Below are positions 1 through 8,188 of a DNA stretch of 64,000 nucleotides, piece by piece. Both the position numbers and the translations under genes were made by a program. The stretch's first letter is position 1; every line of letters begins with the position of its first letter. The notes under the pieces were generated by a model. It saw only the letters and a program-made list of their open reading frames with translations. It ran no database searches and was not told where the DNA came from. Origin of the DNA: WJJR01 sp964440935 (GTDB lineage Bacteria; Zixibacteria; MSB-5A5; WJJR01); the NCBI GenBank assembly GCA_964440935.1, contig CAYTTY010000012.1, positions 25,347-89,346 of the forward strand, read 5' to 3'.

Positions 1-446
1 CTTGGTTCATCGAGTTGAAAATTCATCGTAATCTTCGCTGCCTTGAGATTATGCGCACGATCAAGCATGTCGGTGGCGGCGGTGAAATCATCGAGACGGA
101 CACGCATCGTGATCGTCGCCCAGAACGCGAGACGTTTCGGTTCATCGGGCAACGGTCTGCGGATCATTGCGCGGTCGAGTCGCCAGTCGCCGGGATCGAG
201 GCCGAATTGACGGAACTCGACAACCATTTCCTCGGCACGGGCATCGACCGCCTCGGCAGCCTCTCTCGCGGTTGGAGCAATCGACATGACGGTGATTCCG
301 AGTTCAAGCACTGTTGGCGGTTTACTCTGCACACTCGAACCCCACACGACGATCTCGCGGTCGGATTGTTGTGCATGTGCCGCCCCGACGGTTAGACATC
401 CGATGAGAATGACGGCAGCCGTTATGAGTAACGTTCGTTTTGTCAT
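1..446 (-). CDS. Secreted SIMPL-domain-like (DUF541) protein, 3' part outside window
   Basis: About 148 N-terminal residues are visible and the reading frame runs off the window edge. The start is MTKRTLLITAAVILIG followed by a signal-peptide core and a likely cleavage site near AHAQQ, so the protein is probably periplasmic. After the signal come the segments EIVVWGSSVQSKPP and ELGITVMSIAPTAREAA, and a helix containing the repeated EAA/EEM pattern, which resemble the start of SIMPL (DUF541) domains. The start codon overlaps the murJ stop by 4 bp (ATGA), so the gene is probably translated by coupling downstream of murJ. The family assignment rests on pattern only; the role of SIMPL proteins is poorly known, although some are linked to envelope stress. 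Confidence 0.55.
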   Translation of the reverse strand, partial: MTKRTLLITAAVILIGCLTVGAAHAQQSDREIVVWGSSVQSKPPTVLELGITVMSIAPTAREAAEAVDARAEEMVVEFRQFGLDPGDWRLDRAMIRRPLPDEPKRLAFWATITMRVRLDDFTAATDMLDRAHNLKAAKITMNFQLDEP

Positions 447-2035
447 TGGTCCTGTCCCCCCCGTGTGGTGTTGGCTCGGCGGGCGCCACCGAGATGGCGG
501 TACCCCAACAGCCAAGTTATCCCGAGGTAAAGGATGGCAGCAACCAAAATCCCGACGACGGCATGGAGGATTATCCCGATTCCCGATGATGAAAGCGGCA
601 TCTGGCGCATAACCCACCATCCCGCACCGACACACATCAGCGATAAGAGAGCCAGTTTGATCAACTCCAGCACGTGACAGACAATCCCCAGTGGTCCATA
701 GCGATGAAGCGCGAAAAACCAGAGCAAGGCTACCTGGATCACCGACGAAATCGCCACCGAAAGCGCCAATCCGGCGAACCCCATCGGACCAACCAGCAAC
801 GACATCCCGATCAGATTGGCCACCACCGCCGCCACACCGCAGACAGCGGGCGTACGAGTATCCTGATGCGCGTAGAACAATGGCGCCGTGACACGGATCA
901 GCGCCATGGTCGGCAGACCAAGTGAATAATACCGGAGTGCGAGGGCCGTCGCCTCAGTGTCGGAAGGAGTGAATCGACCGCGCTGGAACAGTGCGCCGCA
1001 GATCGGTTCGGCGAGGATGATGAGGCCCACGGCAGTTGGTACGACGAGATACAGGACGGTCTGGACACTCTGGGCGTATGTGTCCCTTACGGCTGCCCCA
1101 TCACCGGCCGCAACATATCCCGAAAGACGGGGTAAACCGACCGTGGCCGCGGCGACGGCAAAGACACCGAGTGGCAAAAAGAGAATCCGAAAGGCGAAGT
1201 TGAGATACGCTACCGGGCCATCGCCGAGTGTCCACGCAAAGCGCGTGATGGCGAAGACATTGACCTGAATGGCGGCGATGCCGACAAGCGCGGGGAGCAT
1301 CAGTTTGAGGATCCTGCCAACCTCGGTATCACCCCAGCCCGAGCGGATGTGGAACCGGAATCCCAATCGATGTGCCAAAGCGACTTGAATGCCCCACTGG
1401 AGAGCTCCGCCGATCAGAACACCCCATGCCAAGGCCAGCAACGGTGGATCTGAGTATCGTGAGAGCCACGCCGCGCCCAGAATCACGCCGGCATTAAACC
1501 CGGCCGGGGCCAACGCCGGTATGCCGAAACGCCCCAGGGCATTGAGCGCACCCATGAAGGCCGCCGCCAAGGAGACCAGCAACAGGAACGGGAACATCCA
1601 GCGGGCCATGACGATGAGCAGGTCGAGCTTGCCCGGTGTCTCCTCCACTCCGCCCGAAATCAGCAGCGCCAGTTGCGGCGTGAAGATGATCCCCAAAATG
1701 CAGATCAGGCCGATAGCCGGGACGAAGACCGAGAGGACGCGGTTGAGCAGGTCGAATGCGGCTTGGCGGCCATCTTTGGTGAGGACCCGGGTGAACGATG
1801 GCACAAAGGCCGCCGAGAACGCGCCCTCGGCGAATAAGTCTCTGAGTAAGTTGGGAATACGGAAGGCGGCCACAAACACGTCGGTGAGCGCCCCTGCCCC
1901 GAACATATAGGCGATCACCTGCTCGCGAACCAAACCGAGCACCCGTGAGATCACGGTGGCCCCGGCCACCGTGCCGGTTTGACGCGCGAATCGGGAGCTG
2001 GCCTGCGTCTTCGTCGTTGTGTCGCTGGAGGTCAT
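443..2035 (-). CDS. murJ: Lipid II flippase MurJ (MviN family)
   Basis: Integral membrane protein of about 530 residues with some 14 hydrophobic segments. It contains the MurJ hallmarks: an N-terminal segment with GATVISRVLGLVREQ, then TDVFVAAFRIPNLLRDLFAEG and AFVPSF. MurJ flips lipid-linked peptidoglycan precursor across the inner membrane. I chose the ATG at 2035 because it begins 17 residues before the conserved FARQTGTV segment. A longer frame that begins at 2155 would run into the divergently transcribed rpsT. The 3' end overlaps the SIMPL-like gene by 4 bp. The length is close to the family norm of about 510-530 residues. Confidence 0.93.
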   Translation of the reverse strand: MTSSDTTTKTQASSRFARQTGTVAGATVISRVLGLVREQVIAYMFGAGALTDVFVAAFRIPNLLRDLFAEGAFSAAFVPSFTRVLTKDGRQAAFDLLNRVLSVFVPAIGLICILGIIFTPQLALLISGGVEETPGKLDLLIVMARWMFPFLLLVSLAAAFMGALNALGRFGIPALAPAGFNAGVILGAAWLSRYSDPPLLALAWGVLIGGALQWGIQVALAHRLGFRFHIRSGWGDTEVGRILKLMLPALVGIAAIQVNVFAITRFAWTLGDGPVAYLNFAFRILFLPLGVFAVAAATVGLPRLSGYVAAGDGAAVRDTYAQSVQTVLYLVVPTAVGLIILAEPICGALFQRGRFTPSDTEATALALRYYSLGLPTMALIRVTAPLFYAHQDTRTPAVCGVAAVVANLIGMSLLVGPMGFAGLALSVAISSVIQVALLWFFALHRYGPLGIVCHVLELIKLALLSLMCVGAGWWVMRQMPLSSSGIGIILHAVVGILVAAILYLGITWLLGYRHLGGARRANTTRGGQDQ

Positions 2036-2122
2036 TTCGTATATTTCCGAATTCAACTGTAAGCCCACAGGACAGTTGGGGCCACAGTTATTTAGGATCG
2101 AAACAGAGGAGAGGATTAACCA

Positions 2123-2389
2123 GTGCCCAAGCACATATCCGTCGAAAAACGACACCGTCAGAGCCTCGTGCGGAACCGTCGCAACCGGATCGTCAAATCA
2201 CGCGTCCGCACCGCGTTGAAGAATTTCGAATCGGCCAGTGAGCCGGAGGCGCGTCAGACGGCCTTGCGCCACGCAATCTCCGCGACCGACAAGGCGGTCT
2301 CCAAGCGCGTCATGCACAAGAACAAAGCCCGCCGTCTGCGCTCACAACTGATGCGCAAGGCCAACAAGGCCACGGCTGAGACGAGCTAG
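2123..2389 (+). CDS. rpsT: 30S ribosomal protein bS20
   Basis: An 88-residue, strongly basic protein matching bS20. It starts PKHISVEKRHRQ, contains RNRIVKSRVRTALKNFE, and ends with a VMHKNKARRLRSQL helix. bS20 binds 16S rRNA early in 30S assembly. The start codon is GTG at 2123, preceded by a double purine-rich Shine-Dalgarno sequence (GAGGAGAGGA, 2106-2115). The gene is transcribed divergently from murJ, as is common in Proteobacteria and others, and is followed by a good intrinsic terminator, so it is probably monocistronic. Confidence 0.96.
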   Translation: MPKHISVEKRHRQSLVRNRRNRIVKSRVRTALKNFESASEPEARQTALRHAISATDKAVSKRVMHKNKARRLRSQLMRKANKATAETS

Positions 2390-2412
2390 TCGTTTTCGCA
2401 ATCAGATTCGAG

Positions 2413-2443
2413 ATGGCTGCCATCGAAGGATGGCGGCCATTTT
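2413..2443 (+). terminator. Intrinsic terminator of rpsT
   Basis: An 11-bp stem (ATGGCTGCCAT / ATGGCGGCCAT, one G-U pair) with a 6-nt loop lies 24 bp after the rpsT stop and is followed by TTTTGTGTTT. Confidence 0.75.
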
Positions 2444-2462
2444 GTGTTTGGAGAATTACTAG

Positions 2463-2575
2463 CACCCGGCTTCAGCCGGGTGATTGCGACAACCCAACCC
2501 TCCTCCCCGAAAACCGTTGAAACGGTTCTCGGAGAAATATTCTTTCCGCCGCAACCACCGCTCTGAAGAGCGGTG
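2463..2575. repeat. Cluster of three palindromes with a common TGAA/TTCA loop
   Basis: Three perfect or nearly perfect hairpins occur within 113 bp: CACCCGGC-TTCA-GCCGGGTG (2463-2482), AACCGT-TGAA-ACGGTT (2512-2527, with flanking GA/TC pairs) and CACCGCTC-TGAA-GAGCGGTG (2556-2575). The stems are unrelated in sequence, but the tetraloop is the same; the first hairpin is in the opposite orientation. No reading frame is present. The rest of this gap up to the next gene holds a short match (2638-2663) to the GC-rich repeat also found at about 31.0 kb. Confidence 0.7.
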
Positions 2576-2676
2576 TTAAAAAGCATAAAGTCTGCAATGG
2601 CGCTCACCTTGTCGGTCCTGTGGAAAACCCTTTGACGCGCCGCCTCGCCGGGAGGCTCGCCCTTGATCGGGATCTC

Positions 2677-3879
2677 TCACCACACAATGTGCCGTGCCAA
2701 TTTCAACAGCCCCGGGCTGTGGCGGAGACCTTGTTTGATGACGTGGATGGGATCGATCGCGGTGATGGTTTGGCCGTTGTAAATCGAGCCGAGGAATTCG
2801 ACCACGTTGTCGAAATCTTGATTTGTCATCTTCAACATGATATTGCGTGTCCAGAGGAAGTAGCGCATTTCGCGGCCACGGGCGGCCATCCAGTTTTTCG
2901 GATACGCTTTGAGCAGGCTCAGATCGCCGTGTCCGTCTTGCATGTAATCGACCGCCGCGTTCGCCGCCAACCGTCCCGACCACAGCGCATTGGCAATCCC
3001 CGCCCCAGTGACCGAATCGAGCAGACGCGCCGCATCGCCGGCGACCATGACATTCGATGTGAGCATAAACTTGCGCCCATGGAATTCGGGAATGCCGCCG
3101 ACCGATTTCTTCAATGGTGTTGGCGTGATGTTGCCGAAACGAAAGGTGATAAACTCGCGCAGCATCTGAATCGCTTTGCGTCCCCCGGCCACCACCGGCG
3201 CGACCGCGATGCCGACATTGGCGGTGCCGTTCCCCTTAGGGAAGACCCACGCGTAACCACCGGGGGCGAGTTTGGCATCGAAGTAAAACTCCAAACAACG
3301 CGGATCGAGATCGGGGACATTGCCGATCAGAAACTGCGCGGCCGAATCCATGTGATCAACTGAGAGCGTCGTGTCGATTCCTGACCAGCGTGCGATCATC
3401 GACTCGACACCATCGGCGGCAATGAGAATTTCACAGCCGACGGTGCGTTGGCTGCTGTTCTCTTTCAGAGTAACACTGGTGACACGTCCACCGCCATTCT
3501 TCTCGACACCAATCGCTTCGGTTTCGGTGACCACCTCCGCGCCATGTGCGGCGGCGCGGTCGGCCAAACCCTGCTCGAAACGGCGGCGTGACAAGACAAA
3601 TCCGGCGTCGGGATGCAAGAAGTCGATCATCTTGCCGCCCGCTGAGCGCAGATAGCAGCGCTCGATGTCGGCGGCAACCCAGTTGCGGTCGAGTTCAACG
3701 TTATCCGTCAGACCGCAAAACGATATCGCTTCGGCACAACAAAGCGGTTCACCGATGGTTGGATGCTTTTCAACGAGGAGGGTGCGTAGCCCGGCTTTCG
3801 CGGCAGTGATGGCCGCCATTCCCCCGGCGGGACCGGCGCCGATGATGACGACATCGTAGTTGTGATCGGTGGCAGGCAT
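2677..3879 (-). CDS. Geranylgeranyl reductase family FAD-dependent protein
   Basis: A 400-residue flavoprotein. The N-terminus has the dinucleotide-binding motif VVIIGAGPAGGMAAITAAKAG, followed by the family signature EPLCCAEAISF. A second FAD motif, VAGDAARLLDSVTGAGI, lies near residue 280-300. Members of this family reduce double bonds of isoprenoid chains in archaeal lipids, chlorophyll or quinones, usually with reduced ferredoxin as donor. The ferredoxin gene lies 16 bp upstream on the same strand, which fits this. The actual isoprenoid substrate in this organism cannot be read from the sequence; menaquinone or carotenoid precursors are possibilities. The family call is firm; the substrate is open. 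Confidence 0.85.
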   Translation of the reverse strand: MPATDHNYDVVIIGAGPAGGMAAITAAKAGLRTLLVEKHPTIGEPLCCAEAISFCGLTDNVELDRNWVAADIERCYLRSAGGKMIDFLHPDAGFVLSRRRFEQGLADRAAAHGAEVVTETEAIGVEKNGGGRVTSVTLKENSSQRTVGCEILIAADGVESMIARWSGIDTTLSVDHMDSAAQFLIGNVPDLDPRCLEFYFDAKLAPGGYAWVFPKGNGTANVGIAVAPVVAGGRKAIQMLREFITFRFGNITPTPLKKSVGGIPEFHGRKFMLTSNVMVAGDAARLLDSVTGAGIANALWSGRLAANAAVDYMQDGHGDLSLLKAYPKNWMAARGREMRYFLWTRNIMLKMTNQDFDNVVEFLGSIYNGQTITAIDPIHVIKQGLRHSPGLLKLARHIVW

Positions 3880-3895
3880 GACGCATCAGGACCGG

Positions 3896-4078
3896 CTATT
3901 CAATCGCGAGCGCCTCGGTCGGGCAAGCAATCACACACAGATCACACAAAATGCACTCGTCGTGGAGAATCTCCAACACCCGCGGACGCAACACCAGCGC
4001 ATCGTGCGGACAGACCGCCACGCAGAGCCCGCATTCGGAGCATTCGTCGGTGTCTAACTTCAGTTCCGCAACAGCCAT
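3896..4078 (-). CDS. Small 2[4Fe-4S] ferredoxin
   Basis: A 60-residue protein with two cluster motifs, CSECGLCVAVCP (from residue 13) and CILCDLCVIACP (from residue 43), typical of bacterial-type 2[4Fe-4S] ferredoxins. It precedes the geranylgeranyl-reductase-like gene by 16 bp in the same orientation. It is therefore most likely the electron donor of that enzyme and cotranscribed with it. An inverted repeat lies about 20 bp upstream of the start codon. Confidence 0.9.
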   Translation of the reverse strand: MAVAELKLDTDECSECGLCVAVCPHDALVLRPRVLEILHDECILCDLCVIACPTEALAIE

Positions 4079-4099
4079 GTCAGTTCAGCCCTCCTGGCG

Positions 4100-4132
4100 A
4101 TTAAAACAGGATAACATGTAGTCTGTTTTAAT
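4100..4132. promoter_or_regulatory. Perfect 10-bp inverted repeat upstream of the ferredoxin gene
   Basis: ATTAAAACAG and CTGTTTTAAT are separated by 13 bp. The element sits between the stop of the upstream secreted-protein gene (4151) and the ferredoxin start (4078). It could be an operator for the ferredoxin/reductase pair or an AT-rich terminator hairpin of the upstream gene. The sequence alone does not decide. Confidence 0.45.
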
Positions 4133-4150
4133 GTCAGTGCGGAATGGGAG

Positions 4151-5308
4151 TTAGTCAATGCCCTCAATGCGAAAAGTCTGAAACCGGTCACGATTGAGGA
4201 AAAACAGCCGCTTCTCATCCTGGTCGATCTGCACCACCGGGTAACCCGGTACCCACTTCCGGGGAGCGTTGTTTTTCGAATCGAGCAGTTCGCCGGTTCG
4301 GCTGAATATGAGACAGCGGCTACGGGTGTGCCGGTCAGACGATGACGGGCCGGGATCATAGTCCAAACCAACAGCGACCAACTCAGCTTCATCGATGAGG
4401 TCGACACTGCGGAAATTCCATTCCGGATCGCCGGTTTCGGTTTCCCACACCACCTCGGCGCTCGCCACCTGAATGACCGCCGCGTGATCGGCCGAGATCA
4501 CGGCGGCATGAAGGCCATCGGGCGAGACCGCCATGTCGCGGATCGGCTCGACCTCGGTCCGCCAACCGAGGATTTGATTCAATTCACCGTTGTGATGAAA
4601 ATAAAGACGATCACCGCGCTGGAGCATCACCACGGATCCGTCGCGTGACGCCGCCCAATCGTCGGTTGCACCGTATTGGCGAACGACACGCCCCGTGGGC
4701 GCATGGGCGGTCAGTCCCGATTGTGACGATTCTACGAACACCAGCGATCCATCACGGGAGAACTCGGCACCCTTGTAGCGTTTGACAACCACCGTATCGT
4801 GACGCCGTCCGCTGCGATCATAGAAACGCAGTACACTCTGGGGCAATCCCTCCGCCCCATCGACACCGACAAACGCACTGCCGGTCGGTGCGATGATGGC
4901 CGAGGCAAATGGCGGATCATCGATGCGTTTAATCTGCTCGCCGTCTTCAGCAAAGAGATCGAATGTCACCGCGCTCAATGTCTTCGGCTGACGGTCGGCA
5001 AAGGCGATTACGCCAAGCACGCTCGATCCCGGCTCGGCGAAGAGATATTCGTTGCCCCGCAGATTCAGACGACGCTGGCGGCTCCCCTTGGCCGAGTAGA
5101 ATTCCAGCCGTCCGCCCTTGACATAGACCCAGCCGCCATTTTGCAGAACCGTCCAGCGACGGCTCTTGGTGAGATCCGCATGGGAATCAAGTTTAAGCGA
5201 TTGAGCCTTTGACAGCGCGCCAGTGGCCAGCACAACGGCGAGCGCAATGAATGTACGAAGAAGGAATGTCCGCAATGTGGTCAACATCGATTCGAAATGA
5301 TGATACAC
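4151..5308 (-). CDS. Secreted protein with propeller-like repeats, function unknown
   Basis: About 385 residues. A GTG at 5308 and an in-frame ATG at 5287 are both possible starts; the ATG begins directly at a signal peptide (MLTTLRTFLLRTF, hydrophobic core, cleavage near SKAQS). The mature part is rich in short beta-strand repeats of the type SRDGSLVFVESS, APTGSAFVGVDG and SPDGLHAAVISADHA, as in WD40/YVTN-like beta-propellers. No catalytic motif is visible. It is separated by 5 bp from the thioesterase gene upstream and is probably in the same transcript. I do not recognise a specific family. Confidence 0.6.
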   Translation of the reverse strand: MYHHFESMLTTLRTFLLRTFIALAVVLATGALSKAQSLKLDSHADLTKSRRWTVLQNGGWVYVKGGRLEFYSAKGSRQRRLNLRGNEYLFAEPGSSVLGVIAFADRQPKTLSAVTFDLFAEDGEQIKRIDDPPFASAIIAPTGSAFVGVDGAEGLPQSVLRFYDRSGRRHDTVVVKRYKGAEFSRDGSLVFVESSQSGLTAHAPTGRVVRQYGATDDWAASRDGSVVMLQRGDRLYFHHNGELNQILGWRTEVEPIRDMAVSPDGLHAAVISADHAAVIQVASAEVVWETETGDPEWNFRSVDLIDEAELVAVGLDYDPGPSSSDRHTRSRCLIFSRTGELLDSKNNAPRKWVPGYPVVQIDQDEKRLFFLNRDRFQTFRIEGID

Positions 5309-5313
5309 GTATT

Positions 5314-5745
5314 CTACTCTAAAGATTCAAGCAGCCGATCGCGCGCTTGGCCGGTGGCCTCAAGATATTTCCCGGTCGCGGTGGCAAATAGCGTTCCGTC
5401 GGAACCGGTCAGTTCACCCGATGTTTCCAGCAGCCGTCCCTTTTGGCCGGTTACGCGTCCCCTCAGATGGAGTTTATCGCCCACCGTAACCGCCTTCTTG
5501 AATCGTACCGACATTTCGACCGTGAGGGCATACTTCCTTTTCGCCAGCACGGCCTTGGCCATGATTTCATCAAGCAGCGTGGACACCAATCCACCGTGGT
5601 AAATGCCGCGATATCCTTGGAATTTCGGTTCGGCTACGCATTCGGATACGGCCTCATCGCCGTCGGTCAAGAAGACCAGTTGCATCCCATCGGGGTTTTC
5701 ATCACCGCATACGAAGCAGCCACTGTATCGAACAATCTCGCTCAT
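5314..5745 (-). CDS. PaaI-like hotdog-fold thioesterase
   Basis: A 143-residue protein. It starts with the metal-type knuckle CFVCGDENPDGMQL, typical of a subgroup of PaaI-like thioesterases. The hotdog core motif GIYHGGLVSTLLDEIMAKA gives the conserved H-G-G and the D/E used in acyl-CoA thioester hydrolysis. The C-terminus is charged. The acyl substrate is not predictable. It is followed at 5 bp by the secreted propeller-like gene. The ATG start at 5745 is preceded by a purine-rich stretch GGGGGAACTG. Confidence 0.8.
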   Translation of the reverse strand: MSEIVRYSGCFVCGDENPDGMQLVFLTDGDEAVSECVAEPKFQGYRGIYHGGLVSTLLDEIMAKAVLAKRKYALTVEMSVRFKKAVTVGDKLHLRGRVTGQKGRLLETSGELTGSDGTLFATATGKYLEATGQARDRLLESLE

Positions 5746-6016
5746 GATCAGTTCCCCCTTCGGCGGAGAGGCAATATAGGAACGCGCCGCTGCGGAGGAA
5801 ACCCCGCAGCGGGGAAATCGGAGTGGACAGAGTGGATGGTAGCCTCACAATAGAGCGATTATCAGATGTCCGTCCGATTGAGAAAGAGCGAGACTTGTTT
5901 CACTTGGTATTCAGAATGAAGCGAATCTACCTCTGAATGGTTGAATGTGGGCACGAGAATCTCATCCCACCGCAAGCGGTGGGGCACCCCGCTCCGAAAT
6001 GTGGCACCGGGACAGG
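5746..6016. other. Gene-free gap with a hairpin
   Basis: No convincing gene. The gap contains a 9-bp stem hairpin (CCGCTGCGG / CCGCAGCGG, 5787-5812) and one solo end of the IS630-type terminal repeat family (see 5853). Otherwise no structure is seen. Confidence 0.5.
5853..5882 (+). repeat. Solo terminal-repeat copy related to the resident IS630 element
   Basis: After a TA dinucleotide (5851-5852) the sequence GAGCGATTATCAG, then TCCGATTGAG, matches the terminal inverted repeat of the IS630-type element at 23047-24159. No matching opposite end was found nearby, so this is probably a decayed remnant. Confidence 0.55.
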
Positions 6017-6043
6017 AAAACGCCCGCCCCGATGGGGCGGGCG
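6017..6043 (-). terminator. Intrinsic terminator downstream of lipoprotein gene
   Basis: A 10-bp perfect GC stem (CGCCCGCCCC / GGGGCGGGCG) with a 3-nt loop is followed on the minus strand by TTTTCC, 25 bp after the stop of the lipoprotein gene at 6068. Confidence 0.75.
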
Positions 6044-6067
6044 TGGACATATGGTGGGTGTGGGTTG

Positions 6068-6991
6068 CTAGTCGCAGATATCGCCGGTGGCGCTGTGGCT
6101 GAAATCGCCCGATTCGACGGTGATCGTACCGCGGCCGGCGCCAAGGAACTGGACATTGGCATCCCAGACGCCACTGGCCGACTCGTGGTTACTGCCCTCG
6201 TACACGTCGATGCTCACACTGAAGCTGGCCGATGCGCTGCCGCCATTCGGACAGGCTTCCAAGCCCGGATTCGGCCCCGGCACCGTCACGTTGTTGTTCT
6301 GTGCATCAAATTCGAAATCCATGAACACACTGGTGTCCGGGCTGACAACGTCAAAGTCGAACAGGCCGGATGATCCCCCGGCCACCGTGACCACACTGGT
6401 GTTCAAACCGGTCACGTCCAAATCCACATCGGTATCCATGACGATGCTGAACGATCCCTCATCGTCAGAGAGGGTCCAATTCATCCCCACCGATCCGCGC
6501 TCAGTGACACGGTAGGTTGATGCATCGGGGTCCCGTTGCGGTGTGCCATCGAGAGTTTCGAAACGCACCGAATCGCTTAAATCAATCGCAATGCCGAAGA
6601 AATCATCCTGGGCGTTGTATGTAATCGACCACCACCCTGACTGATCGTCATAGGCCATTACCAATGTATCGTTCTGCAACTGTCCGATCTTTCCCAATCC
6701 CTGTACAGCAGGCGACACAAATGCACCACCCATCACATCAGCGCTATCGACGCCGTCCCAATACGGACTCGCGGCTTGTTCGGTGACGATATCATTGATA
6801 TCGAACAAAGCGTCATCGGATTCGAAATCCATGTTGACAAACTGATCGAGTGATTCAAACTGGTCGTCCTTTGATAGAGTGCCCGAACCGGGACCGGTGG
6901 TGTCATCGTCGCTGCCGCCGCAACCGATGATCAGCAGCACAACTGTGGTCACGACCAGAAAGGTCGCCGAAATTCCCAAGAACCGTCGCAT
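6068..6991 (-). CDS. Lipoprotein of unknown function, paralog of the next upstream gene
   Basis: A 307-residue protein with a lipoprotein signal peptide: MRRFLGIS, a hydrophobic core, then the lipobox LLIIGC with Cys 24, followed by an acidic linker GGSDDDTTGPGSG. The mature part is acidic and beta-rich, with motifs shared by the paralog at 7234-8163: a DQFESLDQF-like opening, SGWWSI-like core, SVRFETLDGTPQ, and a closing GTITVESGD with terminal CD. No catalytic motif is seen. The two genes probably arose by tandem duplication, and both likely sit on the outer-membrane or periplasmic face. The gene has its own terminator downstream. Confidence 0.8.
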   Translation of the reverse strand: MRRFLGISATFLVVTTVVLLIIGCGGSDDDTTGPGSGTLSKDDQFESLDQFVNMDFESDDALFDINDIVTEQAASPYWDGVDSADVMGGAFVSPAVQGLGKIGQLQNDTLVMAYDDQSGWWSITYNAQDDFFGIAIDLSDSVRFETLDGTPQRDPDASTYRVTERGSVGMNWTLSDDEGSFSIVMDTDVDLDVTGLNTSVVTVAGGSSGLFDFDVVSPDTSVFMDFEFDAQNNNVTVPGPNPGLEACPNGGSASASFSVSIDVYEGSNHESASGVWDANVQFLGAGRGTITVESGDFSHSATGDICD

Positions 6992-7183
6992 CTCCCCTCC
7001 GAATGTCTGAAGTCCGTGCCAACGTAATCTGATTCAGCGACATGCCAAGCCGCTTATCAGGAATATCGGCGTGAGAGTCGGCGCATTTTGTGATAGAATA
7101 GCCAGTGTGCAGAGATTGGGCAGAGTATGGGAGAATCTCGACAGTTGATACGTGTACAGCAAGCGTGTCCACATAAGAATCGA

Positions 7184-7208
7184 CGCCCACCCCGATTCGG
7201 GATGGGCG
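7184..7208 (-). terminator. Hairpin downstream of the second lipoprotein gene
   Basis: An 11-bp stem (CGCCCACCCCG / CGGGATGGGCG, one mismatch-type pair) with a 3-nt loop lies 26 bp after the stop at 7234. The following minus-strand bases TCGATTCTT make a weak U-tract, so termination is only likely. Confidence 0.5.
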
Positions 7209-7233
7209 CCATAATCAAGCGCTGATCTTATAC

Positions 7234-8163
7234 CTACTCGTCGTCTTCTTCACACAAGTCGGCTGTCTCTGTCAGGGTAACGTCACCCGATTCGTAGGTA
7301 ATCGTGGCGATGCCATTCACAATCGTCACATTAACGTCCCATGTGCCCTGAGCCGATGCCGAACCGCTTGGCGTAGTGACATTGGCGTCGAGTCCCAGTC
7401 CGATCTCCATTGATCCGCTGGCTACGCAACCACCCTCTTCGAAGTTCGGCACGACACCATTGGTGGTAGAACCATCGACCGTCAGGGCAAAGGTGGCCGT
7501 GGTGTCATTGCTTTGATAGCCGCCGCTGAACGTTCCCGAGGTTCCCCCATTGATCGTCGCTGTCGCCGTTGTCAACCCGGAGATATCGACACCGGTCGCG
7601 AAGTCCATATCCAGGTTGAACGTCTGCCCTCCGAACACACCCGACATTTCCAAATCATAATTGGTGCGTTCGATAAACGTCTCGGTGTCATCGCCCGGGA
7701 TCTGCTGCGGCTCACCTCCGGCCGTCTCAAAACGGACGGAGTCAATCAAACTCAGGTCGTAGATGAGACCAAATGCACTGAAGGCACTGTCGATTTGGAT
7801 TTCCCACCATCCGTTGCTGTAGCCGTAGGAAACCGATGCCCTTACGAGGTTCGATGGTACGGCCTTGTTCAATCCCGGCAAGAAGAAGCCTTCAAAATCC
7901 TGCTCGTCGATTCCATCCAGAAACGCCCCACTGATTTCGCCGATTCCAAGGGTTAGAATGCTGAAGCCCAGAGCACCTTCTTCCGTGGTATCGGGGTCGA
8001 GATCAATGAACTGATCAATCAGCTCGAATTGTTCTTCCGCCGAGATCGTATTGACCGGCCCGGTTCCCCCGTTGCCATTATCATCATCACTGCACCCAAC
8101 AAGCACTAGGGACAGCAGGCTGACCGCCGCGATCAGGTGTACCATCCGTGACATCTTGCTCAT
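7234..8163 (-). CDS. Lipoprotein of unknown function, paralog of the neighbouring lipoprotein
   Basis: About 309 residues. The ATG at 8163 was chosen because it is preceded by a strong GGGGGGAA ribosome-binding site and begins directly at the lipoprotein signal (MSKMSRMVHLIA, lipobox LVGC). An acidic and glycine-rich linker (DDDNGNGGTGP) follows. Shared elements with the paralog include SAEEQFELIDQF, NGWWEIQIDSAF, DSVRFETAGGEPQ and a final ITYESGDVTLTE. It is acidic and beta-rich with no enzyme motif. It lies 25 bp downstream of argF, but a functional link is not evident. Confidence 0.8.
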   Translation of the reverse strand: MSKMSRMVHLIAAVSLLSLVLVGCSDDDNGNGGTGPVNTISAEEQFELIDQFIDLDPDTTEEGALGFSILTLGIGEISGAFLDGIDEQDFEGFFLPGLNKAVPSNLVRASVSYGYSNGWWEIQIDSAFSAFGLIYDLSLIDSVRFETAGGEPQQIPGDDTETFIERTNYDLEMSGVFGGQTFNLDMDFATGVDISGLTTATATINGGTSGTFSGGYQSNDTTATFALTVDGSTTNGVVPNFEEGGCVASGSMEIGLGLDANVTTPSGSASAQGTWDVNVTIVNGIATITYESGDVTLTETADLCEEDDE

Positions 8164-8188
8164 GACATTTCCCCCCGTGTACGTCATA

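Noticed and set aside
443..2155. Longer murJ start at 2155.
   Set aside because: It would overlap the rpsT start region on the other strand, and the extra 40 residues are unlike the family; ATG 2035 fits better.
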